A stretch of 64,000 nucleotides of DNA, from the NCBI RefSeq assembly GCF_027587175.1, contig NZ_JAPCID010000010.1, positions 105,544-169,543 of the forward strand, read 5' to 3'. This document shows positions 52,046 to 61,897 of the stretch, piece after piece. The number at the start of each line of letters is the position of its first letter. Within the stretch, counting starts at the first letter, position 1. This DNA comes from Solirubrobacter deserti. GTDB lineage: Bacteria; Actinomycetota; Thermoleophilia; Solirubrobacterales; Solirubrobacteraceae. The notes beneath the pieces are model-generated. The model made no database searches. It had not been told where the DNA came from and saw only the letters and a list, made by a program, of their open reading frames with translations. Made by a program: the position numbers and the translations under genes.

Positions 52046-52672
52046 ATGAGCTTCCAGTCCGCCTCGATCACCGTCACGCCGATCTTCGTCGCCGACCTGC
52101 TCGCCGAGGGCGAGCGGTTGCCGATCTACGTGCACGTGATCGAGCATCCTGACGCCCGCGTGCTGGTCGACACCGGCATCAAGGAGCTGCATCCGGCGGC
52201 CGCGGACATGCAGCCGCGCCTGCGGCCGCTGAGCGAGCAGGACCTCGACCTCGACGCCATCGACATCGTCGTCAACACCCACCTGCACTTCGACCACTGC
52301 GGCGGCAACCACCTGTTCGCGGGCAAGCCGATCTACGTCCAGCGCCAGGAGCTCGAGGACGCCCGCACCTTGGAGGGCCACACCATCCGCGAGTGGGTCG
52401 ACCCGCCCGGCGTGACGTACATCCCGGTCGACGGCGAGCTCGAGCTGCTGCCCGGCGTCCGGCTCGTCCCGGCCCCTGGCCACACGCGCGGCCTGCAGAT
52501 GGTCGTGATCGAGACGGGCGGACGCCCGGTCATCGTCGGCGGCGACGTCGCCGTCTGGTTCGGCGAGCTCGAGGAGCCGGAGAGCGAAGGCCAGCGGCGC
52601 GCGCTCGCCCTGGAACCCGAGCTCGTGTGGCTCACGCACGAGCACGAGCCCTGGCGCCCCGGAGCCGCCTGA
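52046..52672 (+). CDS. MBL-fold metallo-hydrolase (lactonase-like)
   Basis: 208 residues. The metal motif VVNTHLHFDHCGGNHLFAGK holds HxHxDH, the third ligand is in APGHTRGLQMVVIETGG, Asp in VIVGGDVAVWFGELEE and a further His at VWLTHEHEPW. The compact size and order resemble AHL-lactonase or other small MBL hydrolases, but the substrate is unknown. ATG 52046 is chosen as the family N-terminus MSFQSASITVTPI; a GGTG-like upstream sequence gives no strong ribosome binding site. Confidence 0.85.
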   Translation: MSFQSASITVTPIFVADLLAEGERLPIYVHVIEHPDARVLVDTGIKELHPAAADMQPRLRPLSEQDLDLDAIDIVVNTHLHFDHCGGNHLFAGKPIYVQRQELEDARTLEGHTIREWVDPPGVTYIPVDGELELLPGVRLVPAPGHTRGLQMVVIETGGRPVIVGGDVAVWFGELEEPESEGQRRALALEPELVWLTHEHEPWRPGAA

Positions 52673-52705
52673 GTAGTCGCGCGGCCGGCGGGGTACCCGG
52701 CTGGC

Positions 52706-53284
52706 GTGCTCGAGTTCGCCGTCGCGATCGCCCTCGCCCTGCCCTCAGCGCAGACGCCCGACCGCGAGCTGGTCCCCGTTCCCGCCGAGAACATGGTCCC
52801 GCGCTTGAACATCAACCAGCGCCTCGAGTTCGACCTGGCCGCGTACCGCGAGCGGCCGCCGCGCGTCGGGGACATCGTGCTGCTGCACCCGCCGACGGGC
52901 GCGCGCGAGGAGCGCTGCGGGCAGCCGCGCAACCGTGCGCCCGAGCAGCTGTGCGCGAAGCCCCGCGGCGGCGCGGACACCGAGCGGCGCTTCATCATGC
53001 GCGTGGTGGCCACGGCGGGTGACCGGGTCACGTTCCGGCGCGGGCTGGTGGTCCGCAACGGGAAGCTCGAGCGCCGCAAGGTGCGGCGCTGCACGGCCGG
53101 CTGCCCGTCGCGCGGGATCGTCACCGTCCCCGCGGGGCACGTGTACGTGGCCGGGGACAACCGGCCGAACTCGGACGACAGCCGCTTCTGGGGCGCGCTG
53201 CCGGTCGACCAGCTGCTCGGCCGCTACGTCAGGACGTGCAAGGAGTTCGCTGAGGACCCGTCGCCGACGTGCACGTCACCCTGA
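52706..53284 (+). CDS. Signal-peptidase-I-like protein lacking the catalytic Ser and Lys
   Basis: 192 residues from a GTG. It follows the S26 order: box B region PVPAENMVPRLNINQRLEFD at 24-42, box C RPPRVGDIVLLHPPTG, box D TERRFIMRVVATAGDRVTFR at 92-111 and box E HVYVAGDNRPNSDDSRFWGA at 145-164. In active enzymes box B has Ser-Met (here Asn29-Met30) and box D has Lys-Arg (here Met98-Arg99), so both dyad residues are gone while the structural box E is intact. The N-terminus is only weakly hydrophobic (FAVAIALALPSA). A non-peptidase role is likely; neighbours give no clue. Confidence 0.78.
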   Translation: MLEFAVAIALALPSAQTPDRELVPVPAENMVPRLNINQRLEFDLAAYRERPPRVGDIVLLHPPTGAREERCGQPRNRAPEQLCAKPRGGADTERRFIMRVVATAGDRVTFRRGLVVRNGKLERRKVRRCTAGCPSRGIVTVPAGHVYVAGDNRPNSDDSRFWGALPVDQLLGRYVRTCKEFAEDPSPTCTSP

Positions 53285-53288
53285 GCGG

Positions 53289-54062
53289 ATGCGACTGTTC
53301 GGGAAGCGGCAACGAGACGACGGGCCGGAGGGCCTGCCCGCGGACGGAGACATCGAGATCGCGGGCGTGAAGCTGCGCGGCGCTCGGATGCGGGCGGAGC
53401 TCGACGGGACGGGTCCTGCCGTGCTGTGGCGGACGGAAGGTGAGCCGGAGCGCGTGTTCAGCGCCTGGAGACGCCTCGCGGGCGCACACGCCGAAACGGG
53501 GCTGTGGCCGGTGCTCATCACGCACGAACGGTTGGACCTCGGGCATTTCGATCCTGCGTGGGAGGACACGGTCGCGGCCGTCGACTACCCGGCGATGGTC
53601 GCCGAGCGGTGGGTCGAGCACGGCTCCTACGACGAGGAGCTGCGGGAGCTGATGGGCGACTTCCCGGGGCTGGCGGCGCCCGGGACGACGCCCGCCGACG
53701 ACCCGCTCGAGCACGTGTTCGCGACGGTGGAGGTGCACTCGCTCGGCCTGGTGCCGGTGCGCCGGCCGGCGGACGTGCTCGCCGCGATCGGCTGGACGGG
53801 CGCGATCAACTCGTTCGAGCCCGTCGAGCTCGTGCCCTACCTGCGCTCGTTCGAGGAGCGCTTCGACGCCCGGCTGGTCGCGCTCGGGTTCGACACGGTC
53901 CAGCTCGCGGTCGGGCGCCCGCCCGCATCGGCCGAGGCGATCAAGGCCGCCTCCGAGCTCTACCTGTTCAACCCCGACGTCGTCGACCAGGGCGTGGGCA
54001 CGATCGAGGCGCTCGCCGAGGAGATGGTGCAGGACCCGCACTGGGCCTTCTGGTGGGATTAG
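53289..54062 (+). CDS. DUF4253 domain protein
   Basis: 257 residues from the ATG at 53289, 5 bp after the preceding gene. The central DUF4253 segments are LGLVPVRRPADVLAAIGWTG, AINSFEPVELVPYLRSFEER and FDARLVALGFDTVQLAVGRP; C-terminal NPDVVDQGVGTIEALAEEMV. The family has no known function to me; it often appears in actinobacteria as a soluble protein. The end overlaps the convergent gene at 54059 by 4 bp. Confidence 0.75.
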   Translation: MRLFGKRQRDDGPEGLPADGDIEIAGVKLRGARMRAELDGTGPAVLWRTEGEPERVFSAWRRLAGAHAETGLWPVLITHERLDLGHFDPAWEDTVAAVDYPAMVAERWVEHGSYDEELRELMGDFPGLAAPGTTPADDPLEHVFATVEVHSLGLVPVRRPADVLAAIGWTGAINSFEPVELVPYLRSFEERFDARLVALGFDTVQLAVGRPPASAEAIKAASELYLFNPDVVDQGVGTIEALAEEMVQDPHWAFWWD

Positions 54063-54514
54063 TACTCGCCCTTGATCACGAAGTAGGAGCCGCGGATCGT
54101 GCCCGCCAGCTTGGACCGCTGGCGCGCGAACTTGAAGCGCGACTCGAGCTCGGCGGGCACCTCCATGCCGTCCGCGAGCTTGAAGCCGACGGCGCGCTTC
54201 TCGGGCCCGTACATGACGTTGATCGACAGGCCGCTCTCGTAGAACACGTAGGCGAAGCGGGTGCCGTCGACCTCGAAGTCCGTCGCCTCGAGCGGGCGCG
54301 AGTCGATCACGAGGTCCCGCTCCTGCGCGAGGATGCCGTGCACCCACGCGACGATCGCCTCGGCCTCCTCGGCCGGCTCCACCGTGAACACGTGGTCGTA
54401 CTTGGTCTTGAAGTAGCGGGCCTCGTTGGCCCGCAGGCCGGCGAGCGCCTCGGCGTGCGGCGAGGACTCCAGGCCGACGGTCGAGACGTCCTTGAAGTCC
54501 ACGGCGTAGGACAT
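54059..54514 (-). CDS. Hypothetical protein, 151 aa, with strong ribosome binding site
   Basis: Starts MSYAVDFKDVSTVGLESSPH at 54514; the AGGAGG at 54522-54527 (minus strand) lies 7 bases upstream and fixes this start over an earlier Met at 54571. The protein has EARYFKTKYDHVFTVEPAEE, AYVFYESGLSINVMYGPEKR and ends KLAGTIRGSYFVIKGEY. No known family. It is soluble, lacking a signal or membrane segment. It is transcribed away from the VanY-like gene, with the van-type element between them. Confidence 0.6.
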   Translation of the reverse strand: MSYAVDFKDVSTVGLESSPHAEALAGLRANEARYFKTKYDHVFTVEPAEEAEAIVAWVHGILAQERDLVIDSRPLEATDFEVDGTRFAYVFYESGLSINVMYGPEKRAVGFKLADGMEVPAELESRFKFARQRSKLAGTIRGSYFVIKGEY

Positions 54515-54636
54515 GACGGCGCCTCCTGACACGGTCGGAGCGGCGGGGGTGAGGGTGTCGGTGAAGGCCATGCGGCGAAGGTACGCTCGCCCCGCCGATT
54601 GCGCTTCTCGATTCCTGCTCGCCTGCTGAGCGGACA

Positions 54637-54682
54637 TATCGTCCGCGTATCGAAAACCGCATACGCGCCCGCAACACCCTGC
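54637..54682 (+). promoter_or_regulatory. Van-type regulatory element A, upstream of the VanY-like operon
   Basis: Direct repeats TATCG at 54637-54641 and 54648-54652, spaced 11 bp, overlap an inverted repeat CGTAT-N10-ATACG (54646-54665). The whole 46-bp block matches the one before vanH at 40 of 46 positions. TATCG begins 62 bp before the ATG here and 63 bp before the vanH ATG. Eleven-bp-spaced direct repeats fit an OmpR/VanR-type response regulator binding two helical turns. Confidence 0.75.
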
Positions 54683-54698
54683 TTCCGATGCTGTAGGC

Positions 54699-55346
54699 AT
54701 GGCCTACAGCCAACCCGTACGAACGGCAACCCGTCGCGCCCGATCGACGCTTCTCCTCGCGCTGATCGTCGTGTGCGCGGTGCCCAGCAGTGTCCTCGTC
54801 TATCAGTCGCTGACGTCGTATGAGCCGTCGCCGGCGTACTCGTCCGAGACGCCGGCGCCTCCGATCGCGACGCCCCCCGCGATCGTCGACCAGCGGCCGG
54901 AGGCGCGCACCGTCGACCCGGACCGGGTGACCGTCTTCGACGACGTGCCGGGCGTGACCCGGCTCGACCCGGACCTGCTCGGCGCGCTGCGCGCAGCGGC
55001 GGCGGACGCCGAGACCGCGGGCGTCGAGTTCGTGGTCAACAGCGGCTGGCGGCCCGCCGAGTACCAGGAGCACCTGCGCCGCGAGGCGATCGCGCAGTAC
55101 GGCTCGGAGGCAGAAGCGGCGCGCTGGGTCGCGACGCCCGAGACCTCCCCGCACGTGTCGGGGGACGCGGTCGACATCGGTCCGTCGGCGTCCGCGGCGT
55201 GGCTGTCCGCGCACGGCGCGCAGTACGGGCTCTGCCAGATCTACCGCAACGAGCCGTGGCACTTCGAGCTGCGCCCCGAGGCCGTCGACGGCGGCTGCCC
55301 CGCCATGTACGCCGACCCCACCCAAGACCCGAGGATGCAGCCGTGA
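54699..55346 (+). CDS. vanY: VanY-like D-Ala-D-Ala carboxypeptidase (peptidase M15), membrane anchored
   Basis: 215 residues. A membrane anchor at about 16-38 (STLLLALIVVCAVPSSVLVY) is followed by an extracytoplasmic M15-type domain. Zinc ligands are His152 and Asp159 (SPHVSGDAVDIG) and His188 (EPWHFEL), with Glu185 as likely base. FVVNSGWRPAEYQEHLRREA is the substrate-side segment of the family. It should remove the terminal D-Ala from peptidoglycan pentapeptides, lowering glycopeptide targets. First of five genes all joined by 4-bp overlaps; element A precedes it. Which peptidoglycan end is cut is inferred from the family. Confidence 0.85.
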   Translation: MAYSQPVRTATRRARSTLLLALIVVCAVPSSVLVYQSLTSYEPSPAYSSETPAPPIATPPAIVDQRPEARTVDPDRVTVFDDVPGVTRLDPDLLGALRAAAADAETAGVEFVVNSGWRPAEYQEHLRREAIAQYGSEAEAARWVATPETSPHVSGDAVDIGPSASAAWLSAHGAQYGLCQIYRNEPWHFELRPEAVDGGCPAMYADPTQDPRMQP

Positions 55347-55888
55347 GCAGCATGAGCACGAAACTGGCGACCGTCGCGGCGGTGGCCCTGATCTTCGCGG
55401 GCTGCTCGAACGAGCCGTCCCCCGAGGCGCCCGCCGACACCGGCACCAGCGCGAGCGCCACGACCGACAGCGAGACCAGCGGCCAGAGCCAGGCGATGCG
55501 GTTCTCCGCGTGCATGCGCGAGAACGGCGTCGCCGACTTCCCCGACCCGGACGCGTCGGGCGAGCTGACGATCGACGGCGTGCTCAACGGCTCCTCGCTG
55601 GATGCGAGCGACCCGGCGTGGAAGCAGGCGCTCGCCGCGTGCAAGGCGCTGCAGCCGTCCGGCTTCACGGGCCGTAAGCGCACCCCCTCCGAGCAGGAGC
55701 CCGCGCTCCGATTCGCCCAGTGCATCCGCGAGAACGGTGTCGAGGACTTCCCGGACCCGACGCCCGACAGCCCGCTGATCGACACCAACCGGATTCCGTC
55801 CGCCAACCGGGAAGGCGGCATGGCCGCCCTCAACGCGGCCATGGACCAGTGCCGCGACCTGGGGGACAAGGCAAGGCAGGGTCGGTGA
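55343..55888 (+). CDS. Lipoprotein with two Cys-Arg-Glu-Asn-Gly repeats
   Basis: About 181 residues (GTG overlapping the vanY stop; an ATG at 55352 is an alternative). The lipobox is FAGC in [17 protein letters not shown]. Two copies of one motif follow: [20 protein letters not shown] and [20 protein letters not shown], i.e. RFxxCxRENGVxDFPDP. Each has one Cys; the second copy lies about 75 residues after the first. Such motifs are common in actinobacterial lipoproteins encoded beside ABC export systems. Role unknown; it may help the membrane-fusion lipoprotein encoded next. Confidence 0.7.
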   Translation: MSSMSTKLATVAAVALIFAGCSNEPSPEAPADTGTSASATTDSETSGQSQAMRFSACMRENGVADFPDPDASGELTIDGVLNGSSLDASDPAWKQALAACKALQPSGFTGRKRTPSEQEPALRFAQCIRENGVEDFPDPTPDSPLIDTNRIPSANREGGMAALNAAMDQCRDLGDKARQGR

Positions 55889-56879
55889 AGCGCGGTGCAG
55901 TGCTGCTGGCCGCCGCGCTGACCGCGTGCGGCGGCGCCCCGGCACCGGACACCGCGCGGCAGGCGCCCGCGAGCACCGCGCGGGTGGAGCAGGGCGCGCT
56001 GTTCTCGACCGTCTCGCTGAACGGGACCCTGACCCGGCGTGCGCGCTCGGACGGCTCGCCGTACACGGCGATCAACCAGGCGCGCGGGATCTACACCCGG
56101 CTGCCCGAGGTCGGCGCGAAGGTCGACTGCGGCGACGTGCTCTACCGCGTCGACGACAACCCGGTGCGGCTGCTGTGCGGCACCGTCCCGGCCTACCGCG
56201 ACCTCAACACCGGCGACAGGGGCAAGGACGTGCGGCAGCTCAACCGCAACCTGCGCGTGCGCGGCAACGTCTTCACCGTCAAGACGAAGGCCGCGCTGAA
56301 GCGGCTCCAGCGCGGCAAAGGCAGGCTCGACCTCGACGACGCGGTCTTCCTGCCGAGCCCGATCCGCATCACCAAGCTGAGCGGCAAGCTCGGCGCGCCC
56401 GCCCGGCCGGGTGCGCCCGTCGCACAGGCCACCTCCGACACGCTCGAGGTGCAGGTGGAGCTCGAGCCGTCCCAGCAGCGCCAGGTCAAGCGCGGCGACA
56501 GCGCCCGCATCACGCTGCCCGACAACACGTCGGTGGACGGCACCGTGGACCGTCTCGGGCGCGTCGCCCGCACCCCCGAGGGGGCCGACCACGCCACGAT
56601 CCCGGCGTCCATCCGCCTCGACGAGCCCGAGCAGGCGCGCGGGCTCGACGAGGCGCCGGTCCGCGTCGAGGTCACGACCACCGGCGTGAAGGACGCGCTG
56701 AGCGTCCCGGTGACCGCGCTCGTCGGCCGGTCCGGCGGCGGGTTCGCCGTCGAGGTCGTGCGCGACCGCCGGAGGCGGGAGCTGGTCGCGGTGCAGCTGG
56801 GCCTGTTCGACACCGCCAGTGGACGCGTCGAGGTGGAGGGTGCGTTGAAGGCCGGCGACGAAGTCGTGGTGCCGTCGCT

Positions 56880-56883
<4 letters not shown>
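55885..56883 (+). CDS. Membrane-fusion-type lipoprotein (HlyD-like) with peptidoglycan-binding domain
   Basis: 332 residues from a GTG (GTGA overlap). The lipobox is LTACG near residue 12-16. Residues about 105-135 ([20 protein letters not shown]) form a peptidoglycan-binding-1 domain, and the rest is a periplasmic adaptor-type beta barrel ([53 protein letters not shown]). It is a partner for MacB-type exporters, bridging the permease to the cell wall. Co-transcribed with the ATPase and permease genes. Confidence 0.78.
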
Positions 56884-57544
<661 letters not shown>

Positions 57545-57548
<4 letters not shown>

Positions 57549-58747
57549 GCGTCAAAGACGCGCTGCGGGTGATGAGCGTCGGCCTGCGCGCCCGCCCGAC
57601 GCGCGCGGCGCTGTCCGCGCTCGGGATCGCGATCGGCACGGCCGCGATCGTCGCCGTGCTCGGGCTCTCGGCCTCCTCCCAGGCCGGGCTGCTGGCCGAG
57701 ATCGACCGGCTCGGCACCAACCTGCTGACCGTCCAGGCCGGTCAGAGCCTCACCGGGGAGGACGCGACGCTGCCGCTGGAGGCTCCGGCGCGGATCACCC
57801 ATCTCGACCACGTGCAGACGCTCGCCCACACCGGCCTGATGGAGGACGCGCACGTCTACCGCAACCCGCTGCTGCCGGAGGGCAACACCGGCGGCGTGCA
57901 GGTGCGTGCCACCAGCTTGAACCTGCCGTCCGTGCTCACCACCCGCGTCGCGCGCGGCCGCTGGCTGAACGCGGGCACCGCGCAGGTGCCGGTCGTGGTG
58001 CTCGGGGCGGTCGCCGCGCAGCGGCTCGGCGTCGACCGGCTGCACCCCGACCTGCGGGTCTGGCTCGGCGGCCAGTGGTTCAGCGTCGCGGGCATCCTGC
58101 GGCCGTCGCCGCTGGAGCCGGACATCGACGCCAGCGCCCTGGTCGGCTACCCGGCCGCCCAGAAGTACCTCGGCTACGTGAGCCTGGTCGGCGGCGGCGA
58201 ACGCTCCGGCCCGCCGAGCAGCATCTACGTGCGGACCGCCACGGGGCAGGAGGCGGCGGTCCAGGCGCGGCTCGGGCAGACCGCCAACCCCGCGGCGCCG
58301 AACGAGGTGGACGTCAGCCAGCCCTCCGACGTGCTGACCGCCCGCGCGGCCGCGGCCGGCGCGTTCGACAGCCTCTTCCTCGGGCTCGGCGTCGTGGCGC
58401 TGATCGTCGGCGCCGTCGGCGTCGCCAACATCATGATCATCTCGGTGCTGGAGCGCCGTTCGGAGATCGGCCTGCGGCGCGCGCTCGGGGCGACGAAGGG
58501 TCAGATTCGCGCGCAGTTCCTCGGCGAGTCGATCCTGCTCGCGGTGATCGGCGGGGTCGTCGGCGTGCTGAGCGGGATCGTGGCCACCGCCGTTTACGCG
58601 GGCACAAAGGGGTGGGCGGTCGTGATCCCGCTCGAGGCGTGGGCGGGCGGGATCGCGTCGGCGCTGCTGATCGGCGCGTTCGCCGGGCTGGCGCCGGCCG
58701 TCAGGGCGTCTCGCCTGCCGCCGACGGTGGCGCTGCGGACGGCTTGA
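57545..58747 (+). CDS. MacB/FtsX-type ABC transporter permease
   Basis: 400 residues, ATGA overlap. The first membrane helix is near residues 20-45 ([20 protein letters not shown]) and then a large extracytoplasmic domain ([13 protein letters not shown] type, about 50-270). Three helices follow: [40 protein letters not shown] and [20 protein letters not shown], with the FtsX segment [20 protein letters not shown]. This layout is the MacB type. Its last 47 bp overlap the convergent vanS gene. Confidence 0.9.
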
Positions 58748-59810
58748 GCCGGACCGTCACCAGCAGGCCGCCGCCCGGGCGGGGCGCGAGCTCGAGTGTC
58801 CCGTCGTGGGCGCCGACGATGCTCTTGACGATCGCGAGGCCGAGCCCGACGCCCGCGTGATCGGTGCGCGTGCGTTCGGACCCGCGCTGGAACGGCTCGG
58901 CCAGCGTGGCGACCAGCGCCGCGGTCAGCGGCTCACCCGTGTTCTCGACCGTCAGCCGGACTTCACCCGGGTCCGCGCTGGTCGTGACCCACACGCGGCC
59001 GTGCTCACGCCGGTTGTGGACGATCGCGTTGTGCACCAGGTTCGTCGTCATCTGCAGCAGCAGCGCGGGCGAGCCGAGCGCGGGCGCGATGTCCCCCGAC
59101 GTCTCGATCGTCACGCCGCGCTTCTCCGCCACCGGCAGCAGCACCTCGGTCGCCTCCTCGGCGATCAGGGACAGGTCGACGTGCTCGGGGACGAACGAGC
59201 GCTGGTCGGCACGGCTGAGCGCGAGCAGCGCCTCGGTCAGGTCGATCGCGCGGGTGTTGACGAAATGCAGGCGGTCGACCAGCTCGTCGGGCCCGCGGGC
59301 CTGGTCGTTGCGCGCGACCTCGAGCAGCGTCTGCGTGATCGCGAGCGGCGTGCGCAGCTCGTGGGACGCGTTGGCGGCGAACCGCTGCTGCTCGGCGACG
59401 TGCGCCTCCAGCCGCGCGAGCATGGCGTCGAAGGCGTCGGCGAGCTCGCGGAACTCGTCGCTGCGCCCCGGGAGCGCGACCCGGTGCGAGAGCGAGCCGG
59501 TCTCGGCCAGCCGCGTGGCGGCGGTGATGCTGTCCAGCGGCGCGAGCATCCGGCCGGCGAGGATCCAACCGCCCACCAGCCCGAATACCAGCAGGAACAC
59601 GAGCATGACCGCCGCGGGCAGGCTGAAGCCGTTCAGCGGGTCCGAGCGCATGGTCGGGAACAACGGGAACCCGAAGGTCACCTCGTCGGGGATGTAGCGC
59701 AGGATCGACACCCACACGACCGCGAGCAGCAGCACGCTGGCGAGCATCAGAAACCCTGCGTAGCTGAGGGTGAGCTTGAGGCGGACGCTCAGGCCAGGCG
59801 CTCTGTTCAC
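58701..59810 (-). CDS. vanS: VanS-type sensor histidine kinase
   Basis: 369 residues from a GTG at 59810. The N-terminus VNRAPGLSVRLKLTLSYAGF, with the two membrane helices (TLSYAGFLMLASVLLLAVVW and AAVMLVFLLVFGLVGGWILA) flanking a short extracytoplasmic loop, resembles actinobacterial VanS. A HAMP segment follows, then the H-box QQRFAANASHELRTPLAITQ (His near 148) and the ATP site NLVHNAIVHNRREHGRVWVT, with DHAGVGLGLAIVKSIVGAHD. It should sense glycopeptides and phosphorylate a VanR, but no VanR is present in the window. Divergent from vanH and convergent with the ABC operon. Confidence 0.9.
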   Translation of the reverse strand: MNRAPGLSVRLKLTLSYAGFLMLASVLLLAVVWVSILRYIPDEVTFGFPLFPTMRSDPLNGFSLPAAVMLVFLLVFGLVGGWILAGRMLAPLDSITAATRLAETGSLSHRVALPGRSDEFRELADAFDAMLARLEAHVAEQQRFAANASHELRTPLAITQTLLEVARNDQARGPDELVDRLHFVNTRAIDLTEALLALSRADQRSFVPEHVDLSLIAEEATEVLLPVAEKRGVTIETSGDIAPALGSPALLLQMTTNLVHNAIVHNRREHGRVWVTTSADPGEVRLTVENTGEPLTAALVATLAEPFQRGSERTRTDHAGVGLGLAIVKSIVGAHDGTLELAPRPGGGLLVTVRLKPSAAPPSAAGETP

Positions 59811-59838
59811 GGTCGCTCCGAGGCTAGGCGCCGGTACG

Positions 59839-59884
59839 TATCGTCGGCGTATCGAAAAGCCCATACGTGCCGGCAACACCGTGC
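59839..59884 (+). promoter_or_regulatory. Van-type regulatory element B, between vanS and vanH
   Basis: TATCG at 59839-59843 and 59850-59854 (11-bp spacing), overlapping CGTAT-N10-ATACG at 59848-59867; GCAACACC at 59873-59880 is also shared with element A. It starts 63 bp before the vanH ATG and 29 bp from the divergent vanS GTG, so one activator could serve both. Confidence 0.8.
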
Positions 59885-59901
59885 GCACTTGACTGCGCGG
59901 C

Positions 59902-60900
59902 ATGACCAGCATCGGCTCGCTCGAGTCATCGCCTGACCCGGTCGCCGGCACGGTAGGGCTCACCGTCTACGGATGCGGCCAGGACGAGGCCGTCCTGTTC
60001 CGGGAGCTGGCACCGCGCTTCGGTGTCGTGCCGGCGATCACCGAGGCCGCGGTCTCCGACGCCACGATCGCCCTGGCGCTCGGCAACCGCTGCATCAGCG
60101 TCGGCCACAAGACCCGCATCACGAACTCGACCCTGCTGGCGCTCAGCCATGCCGGGGTCAAGTACATCAGCACCCGCAGCGTCGGCTACGACCACATCGA
60201 CGTCGAGTACGCGGCAGGCGTCGGCATCACCGTCGGGACCGTCGCGTACTCCCCGGACAGCGTCGCCGACTACACGCTGATGCTGATGCTGATGGCGGTG
60301 CGTCACGCGCGGTCGGTCATCCGCCGCGCGGACGTCCATGACTACCGGCTCACCGCGGCGCGCGGGAGAGAGCTGCGCGACCTGACGGTCGGCGTGGTCG
60401 GGACAGGCCGCATCGGCTCCGCGGTGGTGGACCGGCTGCGCGGGTTCGGCGGGCGGGTCCTCACGCACGACCCGCGCCGCGGCGCCGACTCCGTCCCGCT
60501 CGAGGATCTGCTGCGGCGCAGCGACATCGTCACGCTCCACACGCCGCTGACCGCGGACACCCACCATCTCCTCGATCGGCGGCGGCTCGCGCGCATGAAG
60601 GACGACGCGATCGTCGTCAACACGGGGCGCGGCGCGCTGATCGACACCGAGGCGCTCGTCGTCGCGCTGGAGCGCGGCCGTCTGGGCGGAGCGGCGCTCG
60701 ACGTGCTCGAGGGCGAGGAAGGGATCTTCTACGCCGACCACCGCTCGCGTCCCGTCGAGCACGAGCTGCTGCTGCGCCTGCACCGGCTGCCGAACGTGCT
60801 CATCAGCCCACACGTCGCCTACTACACCGACCATGCGCTGCGCGACATCGTCGAGCACAGCCTGCTGCACTGCGCGAGCTTCGGGGAGCGGCATGGCTAG
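59902..60900 (+). CDS. vanH: D-lactate dehydrogenase VanH
   Basis: 332 residues. VanH reduces pyruvate to D-lactate, the substrate of the D-Ala-D-Lac ligase. NAD fold motif GVVGTGRIG is near 164-172; catalytic Arg in VVNTGRGALIDTEALVVALE; Glu in GGAALDVLEGEEGIFYADHR; catalytic His in SPHVAYYTDHALRDIVEHSL. CISVGHKTRITNSTLLALS is a VanH-specific N-terminal segment. The last 8 bp overlap the vanA start, so the operon is coupled. Preceded by element B. Confidence 0.94.
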   Translation: MTSIGSLESSPDPVAGTVGLTVYGCGQDEAVLFRELAPRFGVVPAITEAAVSDATIALALGNRCISVGHKTRITNSTLLALSHAGVKYISTRSVGYDHIDVEYAAGVGITVGTVAYSPDSVADYTLMLMLMAVRHARSVIRRADVHDYRLTAARGRELRDLTVGVVGTGRIGSAVVDRLRGFGGRVLTHDPRRGADSVPLEDLLRRSDIVTLHTPLTADTHHLLDRRRLARMKDDAIVVNTGRGALIDTEALVVALERGRLGGAALDVLEGEEGIFYADHRSRPVEHELLLRLHRLPNVLISPHVAYYTDHALRDIVEHSLLHCASFGERHG

Positions 60901-61897
60901 GTTGAAGGTGGGCATCCTCTTCGGCGGCGCCGGCGAGGAGCACCCGATCTCCGTCAAGTCCGCGCGGGAGGTCGCCAGGCACCTGGACCGCGCGAAATAC
61001 GAGCCGGTCTGGATCGGGATCACCACGGACGGTGCGTGGCGGCTGTGCGACGGTCCCCAGGTGGGGTGGGAGGCGCGCGGGCGCCCGGCCTCGCTGTCGC
61101 CCGACCGCGGCGTCCGCGGGCTGCTCGTCCGCGGACAGGACGCGGTGGCGCTCGACCTCGTGTTCCCGGTCCTGCACGGCCGGCTCGGCGAGGACGGCGC
61201 GGTGCAAGGGCTCCTGGAGCTGTCCGGCCTCCCGTACGTCGGCTGCGACGTCCAGAGCTCCGCGCTGTGCATGGACAAGTCGCTCACCTACCTCGTCGCG
61301 CGCAGCGCCGGGATCGCGACGCCGGACTTCACGGTCAGCGAGGACCCCGGGGCGCTCCCCTACCCGCTGTTCGTCAAGCCGGCGCGGTCGGGGTCCTCCT
61401 TCGGCGTCAGCAAGGTCTCCGTGCCGGAGGACCTGCGCGCCGCGATCGACGCCGCCCGCCGCTTCGACCGCAAGGTGCTGATCGAGGCCGCGGTCGCCGG
61501 CAGCGAGGTCGGGTGCGCCGTGCTCGGCGACGGCGACGATCTGCTGACGGGGGAGGTCGACCGCATCGCGCTCTCGCACGGGTTCTTCCGGATCCACCAG
61601 GAGGATGCGCCCGAGTTCGGCTCGGACAACTCGACGCCGATCGTCCCCGCCGACATCCCGGACGAGGCGCGCGCGCTCGTGCAGGCGACGGCCAAGGCCG
61701 TCTACCGCGCGCTCGGCTGCCGCGGGCTGGCGCGCGTGGACCTGTTCCTGCGGGCGGACGGGACCGTCGTCCTCAACGAGGTCAACACGCTGCCCGGCCT
61801 GACGTCCTACAGCCGCTACCCGCGGATGATGGCGGCCGCCGGGCTGTCGATGGGTGCGGTGATCGACCGGCTCGTGGACGCGGCGGTGGCGCGATGA
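60893..61897 (+). CDS. vanA: D-alanine--D-lactate ligase VanA-type
   Basis: 334 residues. ATP-grasp ligase joining D-Ala to D-Lac for vancomycin-resistant peptidoglycan. The N-terminus LKVGILFGGAGEEHPISVKS and VFPVLHGRLGEDGAVQGLLE are common to D-Ala ligases. The omega-loop has FFRIHQE with His235 in place of the Tyr of D-Ala-D-Ala ligases, the mark of D-lactate specificity. The C-terminal LNEVNTLPGLTSYSRYPRMM with AAAGLSMG is the conserved metal/ATP site. ATG overlaps vanH by 8 bp; the end overlaps vanX (ATGA). Confidence 0.95.
   Translation: MARLKVGILFGGAGEEHPISVKSAREVARHLDRAKYEPVWIGITTDGAWRLCDGPQVGWEARGRPASLSPDRGVRGLLVRGQDAVALDLVFPVLHGRLGEDGAVQGLLELSGLPYVGCDVQSSALCMDKSLTYLVARSAGIATPDFTVSEDPGALPYPLFVKPARSGSSFGVSKVSVPEDLRAAIDAARRFDRKVLIEAAVAGSEVGCAVLGDGDDLLTGEVDRIALSHGFFRIHQEDAPEFGSDNSTPIVPADIPDEARALVQATAKAVYRALGCRGLARVDLFLRADGTVVLNEVNTLPGLTSYSRYPRMMAAAGLSMGAVIDRLVDAAVAR

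Noticed and set aside
51745..52152. Plus-strand frame across the DUF899/MBL gap reading acidic DDELDGDDELDEF
   Set aside because: It lies antisense to DUF899 and overlaps the MBL gene; the acidic repeat results from the 18-bp DNA repeats.
58705..58760. A possible gene between the permease and vanS
   Set aside because: The two genes overlap by 47 bp, so there is no space.
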